64,000 nt of DNA from positions 186,001 through 250,000 of the forward strand of contig LDXX01000003.1 of NCBI GenBank assembly GCA_001442925.1. Direction: 5' to 3'. The position numbers and the translations under genes were made by a program. The stretch is from Candidatus Kryptonium thompsonii. GTDB lineage: Bacteria > Bacteroidota > Ignavibacteria > Kryptoniales > Kryptoniaceae. How positions within the stretch are numbered: the first letter of the stretch is position 1; each line of letters starts with the position of its first letter. This document shows positions 52,735 through 62,108 of this stretch, in pieces. The notes beneath the pieces are model-generated. The model saw nothing but the letters and a program-made list of their open reading frames with translations, was not told the DNA's origin and searched no databases.

Positions 52735-52807
52735 GGCGACGTACCCAAGTGGCTAAGGGGGCGGTCTGCAAAACCGCTATTCCTGGGTTCGAATCCCAGC
52801 GTCGCCT
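52735..52807 (+). tRNA. tRNA-Cys (anticodon GCA)
   Basis: Acceptor GGCGACG/CGTCGCC, anticodon stem GCGGT/ACCGC around CTGCAAA (anticodon GCA), T arm CTGGG-TTCGAAT-CCCAG. The discriminator is U, the known identity base of tRNA-Cys. CCA is not encoded. Confidence 0.95.
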
Positions 52808-52837
52808 CAAAATTTGTAACTAAATAAAAAGAGAAAA

Positions 52838-53029
52838 ATGGCAAATATCTGCGCAATCTGTGGTAAAAAACCTATAACTGGGCACAGAATAAGTCACGCT
52901 CATAATCTTTCCAAAAGGAGATGGCTTCCAAATCTTCAAAAGGTTAGAGCTGTAATTGATGGAGAGGTTAAAAGAGTAAAGGTGTGTGCAACCTGCATTA
53001 AGTTGGGACGTATTCAAAAACCAGCCTAA
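52838..53029 (+). CDS. rpmB: 50S ribosomal protein L28
   Basis: 63 residues: ICAICGKKPITGHRISHAHN, RRWLPNLQKVRA and KVCATCIKLGRI are L28 signatures. It has two CxxC pairs (CAIC, CATC), the zinc-ribbon form of L28. It is followed within 6 bases by a strong terminator. Confidence 0.95.
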   Translation: MANICAICGKKPITGHRISHAHNLSKRRWLPNLQKVRAVIDGEVKRVKVCATCIKLGRIQKPA

Positions 53030-53034
53030 TTTAT

Positions 53035-53060
53035 CCTGACCCCCGCGGTCAGGTTTTTAT
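53035..53060 (+). terminator. Rho-independent terminator after rpmB
   Basis: CCTGACC / GGTCAGG stem with a CCCGC loop and a T-run. It ends only about 5 bases before the VKOR start codon. Confidence 0.9.
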
Positions 53061-53064
53061 TTTT

Positions 53065-53475
53065 ATGTACGACAACTTTTTTATATTGCTTTTATCTATT
53101 GTTGGCTTTTACATTTCTCTGTATTTTACGCTGGTCTATTATGGCATAATATCACCGTCGAGATTTATCCTGCCTGAAGTATGTAAGTTGTCAGAGAATG
53201 CTTGCCAATCAATAATTAACACTAAGTATGCAAGAATTTTAGGCTTGCCCAACTTTGTATATGGACTTTTATACTACATTGTTGTTTTTCTTTTTGCTAT
53301 TTTTAATTTCAACGGTTATATTAAAACAGCGCTAATGTTAATCTCTTTTGTCACTGTTGTTCTTGGAGTTTATTTGATTTATGTTTTGATGAAGGTTTTA
53401 AAAGTTAATTGTTTGCTTTGTTTCATAAGTCATGTTGTGAACTTTTTTATTATGGTTTTATTTGTTTTGAAATGA
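53065..53475 (+). CDS. VKOR-family membrane thiol-oxidising protein
   Basis: 136 residues with four membrane segments. The paired cysteines PEVCKLSENACQSIINTKYA and the redox motif CLLC near residue 118, plus GLPNFVYGLLYY, are typical of bacterial vitamin K epoxide reductase homologues that reoxidise DsbA-type proteins with quinone. No fused thioredoxin domain. Its ATG lies right behind the rpmB terminator, so the leader is almost absent unless transcription reads through. It shares ATGA with the next gene. Confidence 0.88.
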   Translation: MYDNFFILLLSIVGFYISLYFTLVYYGIISPSRFILPEVCKLSENACQSIINTKYARILGLPNFVYGLLYYIVVFLFAIFNFNGYIKTALMLISFVTVVLGVYLIYVLMKVLKVNCLLCFISHVVNFFIMVLFVLK

Positions 53476-54443
53476 AATTCAGTTTGTTAAAAATGGAAAA
53501 GGTAGGTTTGATTTATCATGAAGATTATTTGAAACATGATACTGGGGCAGGACATCCAGAAAGGAAGGAAAGATTAATTGCAATAGTTGAGCATTTAAAA
53601 AAGTCAGATTTAAACGAAAAAATTGAATGGATTTCACCTGAGTTAAAAAGTGATGTTGAAAAGTGGATACTAAAGGTTCATTCACCAAGACATCTTGAGT
53701 TTGTGAAAAGTTCAATTTTGTCTGGAGTAAGATTACTTGATTTTGGAGATACCTATGTCAGTAAGGATTCTTTAAATTCAGCGTTGCTTGCTGTCTCTGG
53801 TGTAATTGATGGTGTTGATAAAATTTTTAAAGGAGGCTTTGATAAGATATTTTGTGCTGTAAGACCCCCAGGTCATCATGCGGAAAGCGAAAGGGTGATG
53901 GGATTTTGTATTTTTAATAATGTCGCTATTGCAGCAAAGTATGCACAGGAAGCTTATGGAATCGAAAAGATCGCTATAATTGATTGGGATGTTCATCATG
54001 GAAATGGAACGCAAGAAATATTTTATGAAGATCCAACTGTTTTTTACATAAGTTTGCATCAATATCCTTTTTACCCTGGAACTGGCTCAAGAGAAGAAAA
54101 AGGAACAGGCAAGGGATATGGCTTTACACTTAATTTCCCAATGCCCGCCGGGTCTGATGATGAGGACTATTTGAAAATTTTTGGTAATGAAATTGTGCCA
54201 ACCCTTGAAAAATTTCAACCTGAACTTATCATTATATCTGCTGGTTTTGACGCACACCGAGATGACCCACTTGCTGGTATGAACCTCACCGAGAATGCAT
54301 TCAAAATGATGACAAATTTAACAAACGAAGTTGCTGTAAAATTTTCAAATGGTAAGGTTTTATCCGTCCTTGAAGGTGGATACAATCTTGGAGCGTTAGC
54401 GAGATCGGTTGAAAGTCATTTAAGAGCATTTCTTGGGATGTGA
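53472..54443 (+). CDS. Histone deacetylase-like amidohydrolase
   Basis: About 323 residues of the class II HDAC/AcuC-like family: GLIYHEDYLKHDTGAGHPER, AVRPPGHHAE, IAIIDWDVHHGNGTQEIFYE and SAGFDAHRDDPLAGMNL give the zinc Asp/His and charge-relay residues. Bacterial members remove acetyl groups from polyamines, proteins or acetoin-related substrates. ATG 53472 overlaps the VKOR stop; ATG 53493 is also possible. A GNAT protein lies 5 kb away but no link is shown. Confidence 0.92.
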   Translation: MKFSLLKMEKVGLIYHEDYLKHDTGAGHPERKERLIAIVEHLKKSDLNEKIEWISPELKSDVEKWILKVHSPRHLEFVKSSILSGVRLLDFGDTYVSKDSLNSALLAVSGVIDGVDKIFKGGFDKIFCAVRPPGHHAESERVMGFCIFNNVAIAAKYAQEAYGIEKIAIIDWDVHHGNGTQEIFYEDPTVFYISLHQYPFYPGTGSREEKGTGKGYGFTLNFPMPAGSDDEDYLKIFGNEIVPTLEKFQPELIIISAGFDAHRDDPLAGMNLTENAFKMMTNLTNEVAVKFSNGKVLSVLEGGYNLGALARSVESHLRAFLGM

Positions 54444-54454
54444 TTTAAATCACT
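54439..54454 (+). promoter_or_regulatory. Crp/Fnr-type palindrome
   Basis: TGTGA-TTTAAA-TCACT, one base from the perfect TGTGA-N6-TCACA site. It covers the stop codon of the HDAC gene and ends 64 bases before the lipoprotein gene at 54518. Confidence 0.5.
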
Positions 54455-54517
54455 TTAAAGTCTCAATAAGGTTTATTAACTTGTAATAGAACTTAAAACA
54501 AATTAAGCGGAACAAAA

Positions 54518-56602
54518 ATGCGAAAGATAACTTTATTAGCAGTTTTATTTTTAATTTTTCTATATGGGTGCTTTGAAAAACCGTCCGAACCTGTTTTGCC
54601 TACTTGGGATGTTGATTTGACAGTTCCAATACTTGAGAAAACATTTACACTTGGTGAGCTTGTTGAAAAGGACACAACATATTTTAAAATAGGTAGCAAT
54701 AATCAAATTTACTACTCCACCACAAGTGAACTTGAAGCAACGACTGTCGGAGACAACTTAAAAATTTCAGATATTTCAACTTCAGCACAAACTCAACTTG
54801 GAAATTTTGAAATTAAAAACCCTGGGACGATAACCGCAAGCATTAAAGTATATGAAATTTTTCCGGCTTTGTCTTCAAATATTCCGCCTGGGAACTATAT
54901 TATCCCTTCAAATGCCCCAGGTCAAACTGTTTCAGTGAATTTTACAGCGTTTGAAAGCTTTCAATCGGTAAAATTTGATAATGGTATTTTGAGAATTACT
55001 GCAACCAATGGACTTCCAGTACCTTTAATATTTCCTGATGGACTTAAAATTTATGCTCAAGATGATCCTTCCAAAACCCCGATCGTTGCTTTATTTGTGG
55101 GGGATACATTGAATCCAAATTCCACTAAAACAGCGGAGGCAAATCTTGCTGGTAAAACTTTGCCCGCTGCGCTTGGTTTGACCGCTACAATCTTTTCACC
55201 AGGTAGTGGTGGACAAGCTGTTTATCTTGATGTAAATCAAATGTTTCTCACAGTTTCTGCATCGCTTGAAAATTTGAGCATTGCTGAAGCTACCGCGCGA
55301 ATCCCTACCCAAACTGAGCCAGTTGTGATTGATAGCTCATTTACCCTTGAGCCGAATGAACCACAGCCGAATTTAATAAATGAGATTGTATTTAAATCAG
55401 GTCAAATGAGGATCGAAATTGTAAACAACATTGATCTTGGCTTAAATGGCTCACTAACTCTTTACAACTTCAGGAAGAAAACAGATAACTCACCCTTACA
55501 AATTTCTCTTAACATTGGACGCAAAAATTCGACGAATAATCGTGTTATACAGAATATAGACCTTGCTAATTATAAGCTTGTTGGTAATCTTTCAAATCAG
55601 ATTTCATATCGGGTTGAGGTTCGAACCGAAGACACTGGGGATGAATTTAGAACAGTAACTAAGAACGATGGTTTTTCTGCTGGAATAAGTTTATCAAATC
55701 TTGTCATTGAATCGATATCTGGAAAAGTCAAGCCGACGGAGATTAACTTTGAAGAGCAAAGGATAAGCCTTGGTGGGCTTAAGGATTACAGAGAAAAATT
55801 TAAAGGCAGTTTGAGACTTGATGATATCCAAGTTGAATTGAATTTGGTAAAAACAGCGCAGTTTACATTTGACATGAATTTAAAGGTAAAGGCTAAAAGT
55901 ATAAAAACTGGAAAAGTAGATTCGCTTGAAATTCCAATTGCTCAAAGAAGATTCTCTGGAACATCGCATAGGATAGTTCTCAACAAATCCAACAGTAATA
56001 TAGTTAACTTTATCAACTCATTTACAAGTGGAGATGGGGAATTCCCAGATTCTCTTCTTATAACTGGTTTTGTCTTCCTTAATCCGAATTATGAGCTTGG
56101 TCAAGTTTCGTCTTCTGATTCAATCTATGGTTCAGTTACGATAAGTTTTCCAGCGAGCTTTGGGATTTCAAATGCTGAGTTTAGGGATACGAGCGAAGTT
56201 GAGGAGCTTTCGGAGGACACCAAGAAAGAAATTGATAAAATGAATTATGGAAAGTTGTTCGTCGAGATTGAAAATGGGCTTGGGGTTGAGCTTAGATTTA
56301 GAGCAACATTGTTTGGTTTCGTTATGGATTCGCTTGTGTCAATTCCAAGAGCAAACGATTTTCTCATAACATCGGCACCAGTTGATAACAATGGTTTTTC
56401 AGTTGGGGCTTCAAAATCTATAAATGTTATAGAGCTTGAAAGGAATGAAATTCAAAAACTTAAGAATATGAAATTCATTCGTTCTTTCATTTCGCTTAAC
56501 ACTGCTGAAAGTGGAAAAATTGTTAAGTTTAGAACAACTGATTCAATAAAAGTTAAAATTTACGGAACATTGAATTACAAAGTTGAAATTTCAAACAAAT
56601 AA
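54518..56602 (+). CDS. Large lipoprotein of unknown function
   Basis: 694 residues. The start (LLAVLFLIFLYGCFEKPSEP) is a lipoprotein signal with Cys at about 19. The mature protein is beta-rich and Ser/Thr/Asn-rich with repeated strand-like units (FEIKNPGTITASIKVYEIFP, ITFPASFGI-type), fitting an extracellular or outer-membrane lipoprotein with several beta-sandwich modules. No catalytic motif seen. The barrel gene starts 13 bases after its stop, so the two are probably partners at the outer membrane. Confidence 0.75.
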   Translation: MRKITLLAVLFLIFLYGCFEKPSEPVLPTWDVDLTVPILEKTFTLGELVEKDTTYFKIGSNNQIYYSTTSELEATTVGDNLKISDISTSAQTQLGNFEIKNPGTITASIKVYEIFPALSSNIPPGNYIIPSNAPGQTVSVNFTAFESFQSVKFDNGILRITATNGLPVPLIFPDGLKIYAQDDPSKTPIVALFVGDTLNPNSTKTAEANLAGKTLPAALGLTATIFSPGSGGQAVYLDVNQMFLTVSASLENLSIAEATARIPTQTEPVVIDSSFTLEPNEPQPNLINEIVFKSGQMRIEIVNNIDLGLNGSLTLYNFRKKTDNSPLQISLNIGRKNSTNNRVIQNIDLANYKLVGNLSNQISYRVEVRTEDTGDEFRTVTKNDGFSAGISLSNLVIESISGKVKPTEINFEEQRISLGGLKDYREKFKGSLRLDDIQVELNLVKTAQFTFDMNLKVKAKSIKTGKVDSLEIPIAQRRFSGTSHRIVLNKSNSNIVNFINSFTSGDGEFPDSLLITGFVFLNPNYELGQVSSSDSIYGSVTISFPASFGISNAEFRDTSEVEELSEDTKKEIDKMNYGKLFVEIENGLGVELRFRATLFGFVMDSLVSIPRANDFLITSAPVDNNGFSVGASKSINVIELERNEIQKLKNMKFIRSFISLNTAESGKIVKFRTTDSIKVKIYGTLNYKVEISNK

Positions 56603-56615
56603 AAAGGGAAATAAA

Positions 56616-58355
56616 ATGAGGTTTGTAACATTAATTTTACTTGCTGTATTTTTATTCGAAATCGCACTTGGTGGGGATGATAAAGCAAATGTTCGGGGTC
56701 TTGGGATGGCTGGAGCAACGACGGTGACAAGTCGAACAATTGATGCAATTGGAATTAACCCTGCTTTACTTGCCTATATGGGTATCGCAAGAGGTTCAGA
56801 AATTAAGGGAAGAATAATTGATGCTGAGACTAAACAGCCAGTTCCAGGGGCTCAGGTGACGATTAAAAATCTTAATTTGAGCGTGCGTGCAAATTTCAGT
56901 GGTGAATTTTCACTTAAAAATGTTTCTCCTGGAAATTATACAGTTGTCGTAACGCAGAAGGGTTATGAAACACTTGTGATTAAAGGGTTCAAAGTGACGC
57001 CAAATTCCACCATAAAAGGAACAATCGGAATTTCAAGGAAAGAAACAGCGCAAGAAACATCGGTCAATTTTAGTGAGCTCAATTTTGAAGTCAGAGAGCA
57101 AAGACCAATAATTTATAATGACAATAGTAGTTTTACAATGAGCTTGGTACCCCAAATTGGAATTGGGATTGGGGCGAACTTTTTAAGTTATAATCTTTAT
57201 CTTGATTATTTCACAGGTGTTGATAGCGCTGGTGAAAGGGTTCCAAAATATTTAACTGACGACGATAAACGCAAAATACTTGATTCGTTTAGAGAAAATC
57301 CTGGCACATTGATGTCCCAAATTGATGTTAAAATGTTAAATATTGCATTTCCTATTAAAAGCGTTGGGATTGCGCTTGGCGTAAGAGAAAGGGTTATCTC
57401 AAAGTTCGGAATCCCAAGAGAATTTATGGAATTTATGTTGTATGGTAATCCGCCTGGTTCAGTTTATTCATATAATCTTGGAATTGGGGGAACTTGGATG
57501 AGGGAATACTCAGTTTCGCTTGGTACGAAAATTCCTTTTGATTTAATTATAATCAAAAATATCAATGTTGGAGTTGGGGTAAAATTTTTGCAAGGATTTG
57601 GATATGTTGGTAGCGATGATCTTAATTTAACCTTTGAAACTGCAGATTCTTCAAGAGGATATGAGATAACTGCAAGTATGAAAGGTGTCGTAAAGAGAGC
57701 AGGCGTTGATTTTCTTGATCCTGAGAAAAAGGCAAGTTTTACACCCTTTCCAAGCCCAGCTGGAACTGGTTTAGGCTTTGATGTTGGGGCAAGCGTTGAA
57801 GTGCTGGGACTTTTCACAGCGGGGTTAAGTATAACTGATATCGGTTCTATCAATTGGACAAAAAATGCAGTGATAGTTTCGGGTGACACGACATTTAAAT
57901 TTTCTGGATATTCAACGCAAGAAAAGATTGACAGTTTGAAGCAAAGTTTTGAAGATTATGTTAACAGCCCCAATAGGAAAAAATATGAAGGTTTTTCAAC
58001 TGGTCTTCCAACAGCGATAAGATTTGGTGTTGCAACTGATTTAAAGACATTGTTGCCATTTTTCCCTGGGAGGATGTTAATTTCAGCTGATTATTTCCAA
58101 CCGATTGGGAACGCTCATATTAGTTTTAAGAGTCCAAAACTTGCGTTGGGAGTTGAGTGGCGTTTGATTGGTCTTTTGCCTTTGAGGGCTGGGATTTCAC
58201 TTGGTGGTTTTGAGGGTTTCGCACTTTCTGTTGGAACGGGGATAAATCTTCCTTTTATGGAATTAAATGTTGCGACGGGGAATTTGAATGAGGTTATGCC
58301 TGGTGGCGATTTGAGACATTTTTCAATTGCTACAGAGTTGAGACTGAAGTTTTAG
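56616..58355 (+). CDS. Outer-membrane beta-barrel protein with inserted carboxypeptidase-regulatory-like domain
   Basis: 579 residues. After a signal peptide (RFVTLILLAVFLFEIALGG) comes ANVRGLGMAGATTVTSRTID and GINPALLAYMG, the N-terminal motif of OmpP1/FadL/DUF5723-type barrels. At about residues 52-130 a CarboxypepD_reg-like beta-sandwich is inserted (IKGRIIDAETKQPVPGAQVT, GEFSLKNVSPGNYTVVVTQK). The barrel then resumes with paired strands and ends in the aromatic LRLKF typical of outer-membrane proteins. ATG 56616 has an AAGGGA site; the upstream TTG frame lacks the signal. A terminator follows. Confidence 0.83.
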   Translation: MRFVTLILLAVFLFEIALGGDDKANVRGLGMAGATTVTSRTIDAIGINPALLAYMGIARGSEIKGRIIDAETKQPVPGAQVTIKNLNLSVRANFSGEFSLKNVSPGNYTVVVTQKGYETLVIKGFKVTPNSTIKGTIGISRKETAQETSVNFSELNFEVREQRPIIYNDNSSFTMSLVPQIGIGIGANFLSYNLYLDYFTGVDSAGERVPKYLTDDDKRKILDSFRENPGTLMSQIDVKMLNIAFPIKSVGIALGVRERVISKFGIPREFMEFMLYGNPPGSVYSYNLGIGGTWMREYSVSLGTKIPFDLIIIKNINVGVGVKFLQGFGYVGSDDLNLTFETADSSRGYEITASMKGVVKRAGVDFLDPEKKASFTPFPSPAGTGLGFDVGASVEVLGLFTAGLSITDIGSINWTKNAVIVSGDTTFKFSGYSTQEKIDSLKQSFEDYVNSPNRKKYEGFSTGLPTAIRFGVATDLKTLLPFFPGRMLISADYFQPIGNAHISFKSPKLALGVEWRLIGLLPLRAGISLGGFEGFALSVGTGINLPFMELNVATGNLNEVMPGGDLRHFSIATELRLKF

Positions 58356-58387
58356 AATAACTGCGAGATAGGAATTTAAATCTGGAG

Positions 58388-58414
58388 GCGCAGGCTTTAT
58401 GCCTGCGTTTTTTG
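58388..58414 (+). terminator. Rho-independent terminator
   Basis: CGCAGGC / GCCTGCG stem, TTTAT loop and a long T-run. It ends the lipoprotein/barrel unit; the next gene is convergent. Confidence 0.92.
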
Positions 58415-58422
58415 TTTTAATT

Positions 58423-59268
58423 TTACATTTTCAAGATTCTTTTCAATTCTCTTTCAACAAGAATTGGGTTCTCATCAATAAAATGCCTTGAGAATTGCCT
58501 TGACCTTTTTATTGTGTTAAAGTCAATTTCTGCGAAGATCAAATCTTCTTCAAAAAGTTTTGCCACCGCAATCACTTCCCCGTCTGAATTTACAACTTCA
58601 GAACCACCCCAAAAGTTTACACCATCTTCATAACCAACACGATTGCTAAAAAGAAGGTAAACACTCAAAAGTCGGGCGTAAGTTTTATGATGTTCTGAGT
58701 TGATTTTATAATTTGTGAGCTCTTCAGAATCAGTGGATATTCGAGTTGGGCTTGCGGCAAGTCCAGCTATTATAGTTGCTCCATCAATTGCAAGTAGATA
58801 TGGAAGTGAAATGTGCCACAAGTCTTCACATATCAAAACACCCATCCTCCCAATTTTTGTGTTAAACGCTTGAACTTTATTCCCGTTAGAAAAGTATCGC
58901 ATCTCCTCAAACATTCCATAAGTCGGCGGATAAATTTTTCGGTGTATATGTTTTATTTCACCATCTTCAAAAACAAAAGCAGAATTGTAAAGACCATAGT
59001 TTTCCCCCTCTTCAACTCCGCCTGCAATTATGATTATCTCCTTGCTCAATTTTTTAAGATCATCAAATGTGTTTGACTTAAACGGATTAACGGCGATTTC
59101 AACGGTAATATCCCGCAATGTGTAGCCTGTTAAGCTAAGTTCAGGGAATAAAATTAACTTTGCTTTTTCTTTTATCGCTAATTGAATGTAGTGGATGTGC
59201 TTCTCAAGATTTCTTTTCAAGTCCCCCAGAGCGCAGTCAATTTGGGCGATTGCGACGGTATGTTTCAT
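58423..59268 (-). CDS. Nitrilase-superfamily amidohydrolase (NAD synthetase glutaminase-like)
   Basis: 281 residues with the Glu-Lys-Cys triad: LFPELSLTGYTLRD (Glu), HRKIYPPTYGMFEE (Lys) and MGVLICEDLWH (Cys). The ICEDLWH form is typical of the glutaminase domain of glutamine-dependent NAD synthetase, but no synthetase domain follows, so this is a free amidase of that branch. Substrate unknown. Single gene. Confidence 0.88.
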   Translation of the reverse strand: MKHTVAIAQIDCALGDLKRNLEKHIHYIQLAIKEKAKLILFPELSLTGYTLRDITVEIAVNPFKSNTFDDLKKLSKEIIIIAGGVEEGENYGLYNSAFVFEDGEIKHIHRKIYPPTYGMFEEMRYFSNGNKVQAFNTKIGRMGVLICEDLWHISLPYLLAIDGATIIAGLAASPTRISTDSEELTNYKINSEHHKTYARLLSVYLLFSNRVGYEDGVNFWGGSEVVNSDGEVIAVAKLFEEDLIFAEIDFNTIKRSRQFSRHFIDENPILVERELKRILKM

Positions 59269-59380
59269 GGTGAAAGTTAATTTGTTTTTGAATTTAATTT
59301 AAAAAAATCGTTTGCAAATTCCCAGCCTTTATATTTCCCCTTTTTAGTTGGAAGGTAAAATAATAAGAGATAATTTAGAT

Positions 59381-59415
59381 GCCCCCAACCCTTAAGTTAT
59401 TTCCGAGTTGGGGGC
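59381..59415. repeat. Inverted repeat behind the secreted-protein gene
   Basis: GCCCCCAAC (59381-59389) and GTTGGGGGC (59407-59415) form a perfect 9-bp stem with a 17-base loop, 14 bases past the stop of the minus-strand gene. There is no T-run in that direction, so it may protect the 3' end of the mRNA or act as a weak terminator. Confidence 0.6.
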
Positions 59416-59429
59416 TGAAAAAATGGGGT

Positions 59430-62108
59430 TTACTTTATCAACATCATCTTCTTAACATCCATGAAATCGCCAGCCTCGAGCCTGTAGAAGTACACCCCGC
59501 TTGGCAATCCATCTCCCCTGAACTCAATTCTATGCTTACCTGCTGGCATCTCACCATCAACCAAAACTTTAACCAACCTCCCCAACACATCATACACACT
59601 AACTTTAACCTTTACATTCCTCGGCAGATCAAAACTTATATAAGTTGACGGGTTGAACGGGTTCGGATAATTTTGGTAAAGGATAAAATTACTCGGAATC
59701 AAACTTCCATCTTTCTCAACCTCCGTCGGTAATATCGGAATCCAACCTAATATATGATAATCAAAAGGAATGCCTAAATAGAAATAAATTCTTCCTCGCT
59801 CACTAACAGCAAGGGGTTTGAAATAATCCCAGAACTCATCATAAGGAGGCAGAAAGTTAAATATCCCATAATTAGCGATGTCGTATGTTCTAAAGCTCTG
59901 GAAATTATCAAGTGAGTGGAGGTAGTAAACTTTTTCATTATCTGTGACGCCTATAACATAGATATTCCAATCTTTATCTTGGGCTGTCGTGACAAATTGA
60001 GGGACAAGATTATTAATTGGATATGGTTTACCCACATAAATTACAGAGTCTCTAATAACCTTATATGCGTATCTTAAGTATTGAGGATAATCTGACATAT
60101 CAAAGCAGTGAAGATTTCCGTAATAATCAACTTCAAACGAAACTTTGTTTCTTCCACCACCACGATCTATGCCTGAATGAACAAGCAAAAGTTTTGGGCT
60201 GGTAAAACCATTTAAATCCCCATAGATAACATTAACTTTAGACTCCACCCAATTATAATAAACAATGTATGCTTTGCCATCCCGAGTTGCTTTCACTCTA
60301 AACCAATTTCCACTAACTGTGGACGATAAAGTATCAGGGATAACGATTGGTGTTGCAAATGTTCCTGATGAATTGTTGGTGTAAACCATTACACTTTTAT
60401 TATTTTCCAAATATCTAAAATATACAACATGAACATTTCCATTACCATCAACATCAAATTCAATGGGAGATAGAATATATACAGTATCGCTTTCCGCTGT
60501 AACTCTATAACCACCTTGCACTTGCAAATTGTTAGTTATCTTGTAATAATACCACTGACCAAGTTCAGACTGAGCGGGTCCATATTTCAAAAATTTAAAC
60601 ATCAATAAATGAATTTGATTGTTCTTATCAACCTTTGCAAATGGATATTTAAATCCAGGCACATTTTGAAATTGAATATTTATAATGCTTGAATTATCAA
60701 AATCTGTTCGAAATTCATTGTTTTGCTCCCTAATTTCATATAAAGGTAAAATTCCGGTTGAATCGTTTAAATTAGCATATGTTCTCGTTGCGTTGAAAAG
60801 ATATATATTGTTGTCCTTTACAACCAATTCCAATTCTTTCAAGGGGTATGGTCCGAAAATCTCTGGGGTAATTATTTTGTATATAAAATTACCTTGCAAT
60901 TGATGAATTAAATACTCTCCATGGTTAAATAAAAATACAGCATTATTTGGATTCAAAGCAGCCATTGAGCCAAAATTTAAGTAACTACCGCTAAAATTCC
61001 CTAAGTTGAAGGGGAAAAACTTTGACTTATCAACAGTGTGAGATAAACTACTACCTGAAAGATCAGCTATCGGAAGATTGTCAAATTGGTAATAAGTTGC
61101 TTGATTATTTGAATATGCTAACACATGTAATTTATTTTCACGATCGAGAGTAAAAATGGCATTATCAAGCGGAGAACCAACGCGATAATTTTGAGAATTA
61201 TAGTCAAAATTTACTATCACTTTTGAAATTTGAACGGAGCCATCATTATAGTCCGCAGCATAAGTCGGAATTAGTAAGGTAGAAGGCCTTTTGGCAGATC
61301 CGGATTCATAAACTATGGCATCATTTGATGGGTTATTTATATCGTATTTTAAGAAGTAATATTTTGTATAAAGCGTATCTTGAGAAGGATCGGAGTAAGA
61401 AGTACTGTAGAATTGATAAACATTAACATATAAATTTTTATTTACGAACGCGTTGAAAAATCCCATATAATTTGCAGAAAATTCTGGTAAACCTATTTCT
61501 CTGTATTTAGGTTGAATATTGCTTGCAGAATGATTTACAAGTTGAGTCCATTTAAGACGGACATAAGAAGGCTCTCTCAAAAAATGTAAATAATTTATGA
61601 CGATCTTGTTGTCTGTAGTTTTAAGCACATTGAGCCAGTTAAAGCTATTACCAAAACTTGAAACAGGGAAAGATGTTTTACCTAAATAAAACACGGAGTC
61701 CGCTTGAGAATTAGTATAAAACATATAAACTTTATGTGAATCGAAAACAGATATACCACGCAAAAAGACTGTAAACGCAATATGTATAACTCCAGAGGTA
61801 TCAATCTCAAAGTCATAAAAATTAACTTCAGTAGTTGTTAGTTCAGGAATGGAAATTTTACCTTTTGCAACCGGCTTAAAAGAACTGAAATATCCATTTT
61901 TATAAATAACCTCAAAGAACCTTTTACCGTCGTAAGTGATTATACGAACATTGCCCCAGGGGTCATATTTTACTCTTATATGCGAGTAATCACTAACGGT
62001 GGAGTACGATGGCGCAGAGTTTTCAACTTTAATAAAATTTATAACTTGAGAATAAACTGTTAAGGGAAGAATAAGCAAGACGAGGATTGAAAATATGATG
62101 GTTTTCAT
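59430..62108 (-). CDS. Secreted protein with type IX secretion C-terminal sorting domain
   Basis: 892 residues with a signal peptide (IIFSILVLLILPLTVYSQ). The C-terminal 80 residues are a Por/T9SS sorting domain: LYQNYPNPFNPSTYISFDLP, VYDVLGRLVKVLVDGEMPAG, and GLPSGVYFYRLEAGDFMD. The central 700 residues repeat a short pattern of strand - aspartate turn - strand (for example DKDWNIYVIG, NGNVHVVYFRY, GKAYIVYYN, NKLHVLAYS), which suggests a beta-propeller like sialidase/BNR proteins but without a clear Asp-box. The product would be exported and attached to the cell surface. A strong AAAGGAGG site precedes the ATG. Ligand unknown. Confidence 0.88.
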   Translation of the reverse strand: MKTIIFSILVLLILPLTVYSQVINFIKVENSAPSYSTVSDYSHIRVKYDPWGNVRIITYDGKRFFEVIYKNGYFSSFKPVAKGKISIPELTTTEVNFYDFEIDTSGVIHIAFTVFLRGISVFDSHKVYMFYTNSQADSVFYLGKTSFPVSSFGNSFNWLNVLKTTDNKIVINYLHFLREPSYVRLKWTQLVNHSASNIQPKYREIGLPEFSANYMGFFNAFVNKNLYVNVYQFYSTSYSDPSQDTLYTKYYFLKYDINNPSNDAIVYESGSAKRPSTLLIPTYAADYNDGSVQISKVIVNFDYNSQNYRVGSPLDNAIFTLDRENKLHVLAYSNNQATYYQFDNLPIADLSGSSLSHTVDKSKFFPFNLGNFSGSYLNFGSMAALNPNNAVFLFNHGEYLIHQLQGNFIYKIITPEIFGPYPLKELELVVKDNNIYLFNATRTYANLNDSTGILPLYEIREQNNEFRTDFDNSSIINIQFQNVPGFKYPFAKVDKNNQIHLLMFKFLKYGPAQSELGQWYYYKITNNLQVQGGYRVTAESDTVYILSPIEFDVDGNGNVHVVYFRYLENNKSVMVYTNNSSGTFATPIVIPDTLSSTVSGNWFRVKATRDGKAYIVYYNWVESKVNVIYGDLNGFTSPKLLLVHSGIDRGGGRNKVSFEVDYYGNLHCFDMSDYPQYLRYAYKVIRDSVIYVGKPYPINNLVPQFVTTAQDKDWNIYVIGVTDNEKVYYLHSLDNFQSFRTYDIANYGIFNFLPPYDEFWDYFKPLAVSERGRIYFYLGIPFDYHILGWIPILPTEVEKDGSLIPSNFILYQNYPNPFNPSTYISFDLPRNVKVKVSVYDVLGRLVKVLVDGEMPAGKHRIEFRGDGLPSGVYFYRLEAGDFMDVKKMMLIK

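Noticed and set aside
59381-59415. Rho-independent terminator for the secreted-protein gene
   Set aside because: The stem is good but there is no T-run on the minus strand, so it is listed only as an inverted repeat.
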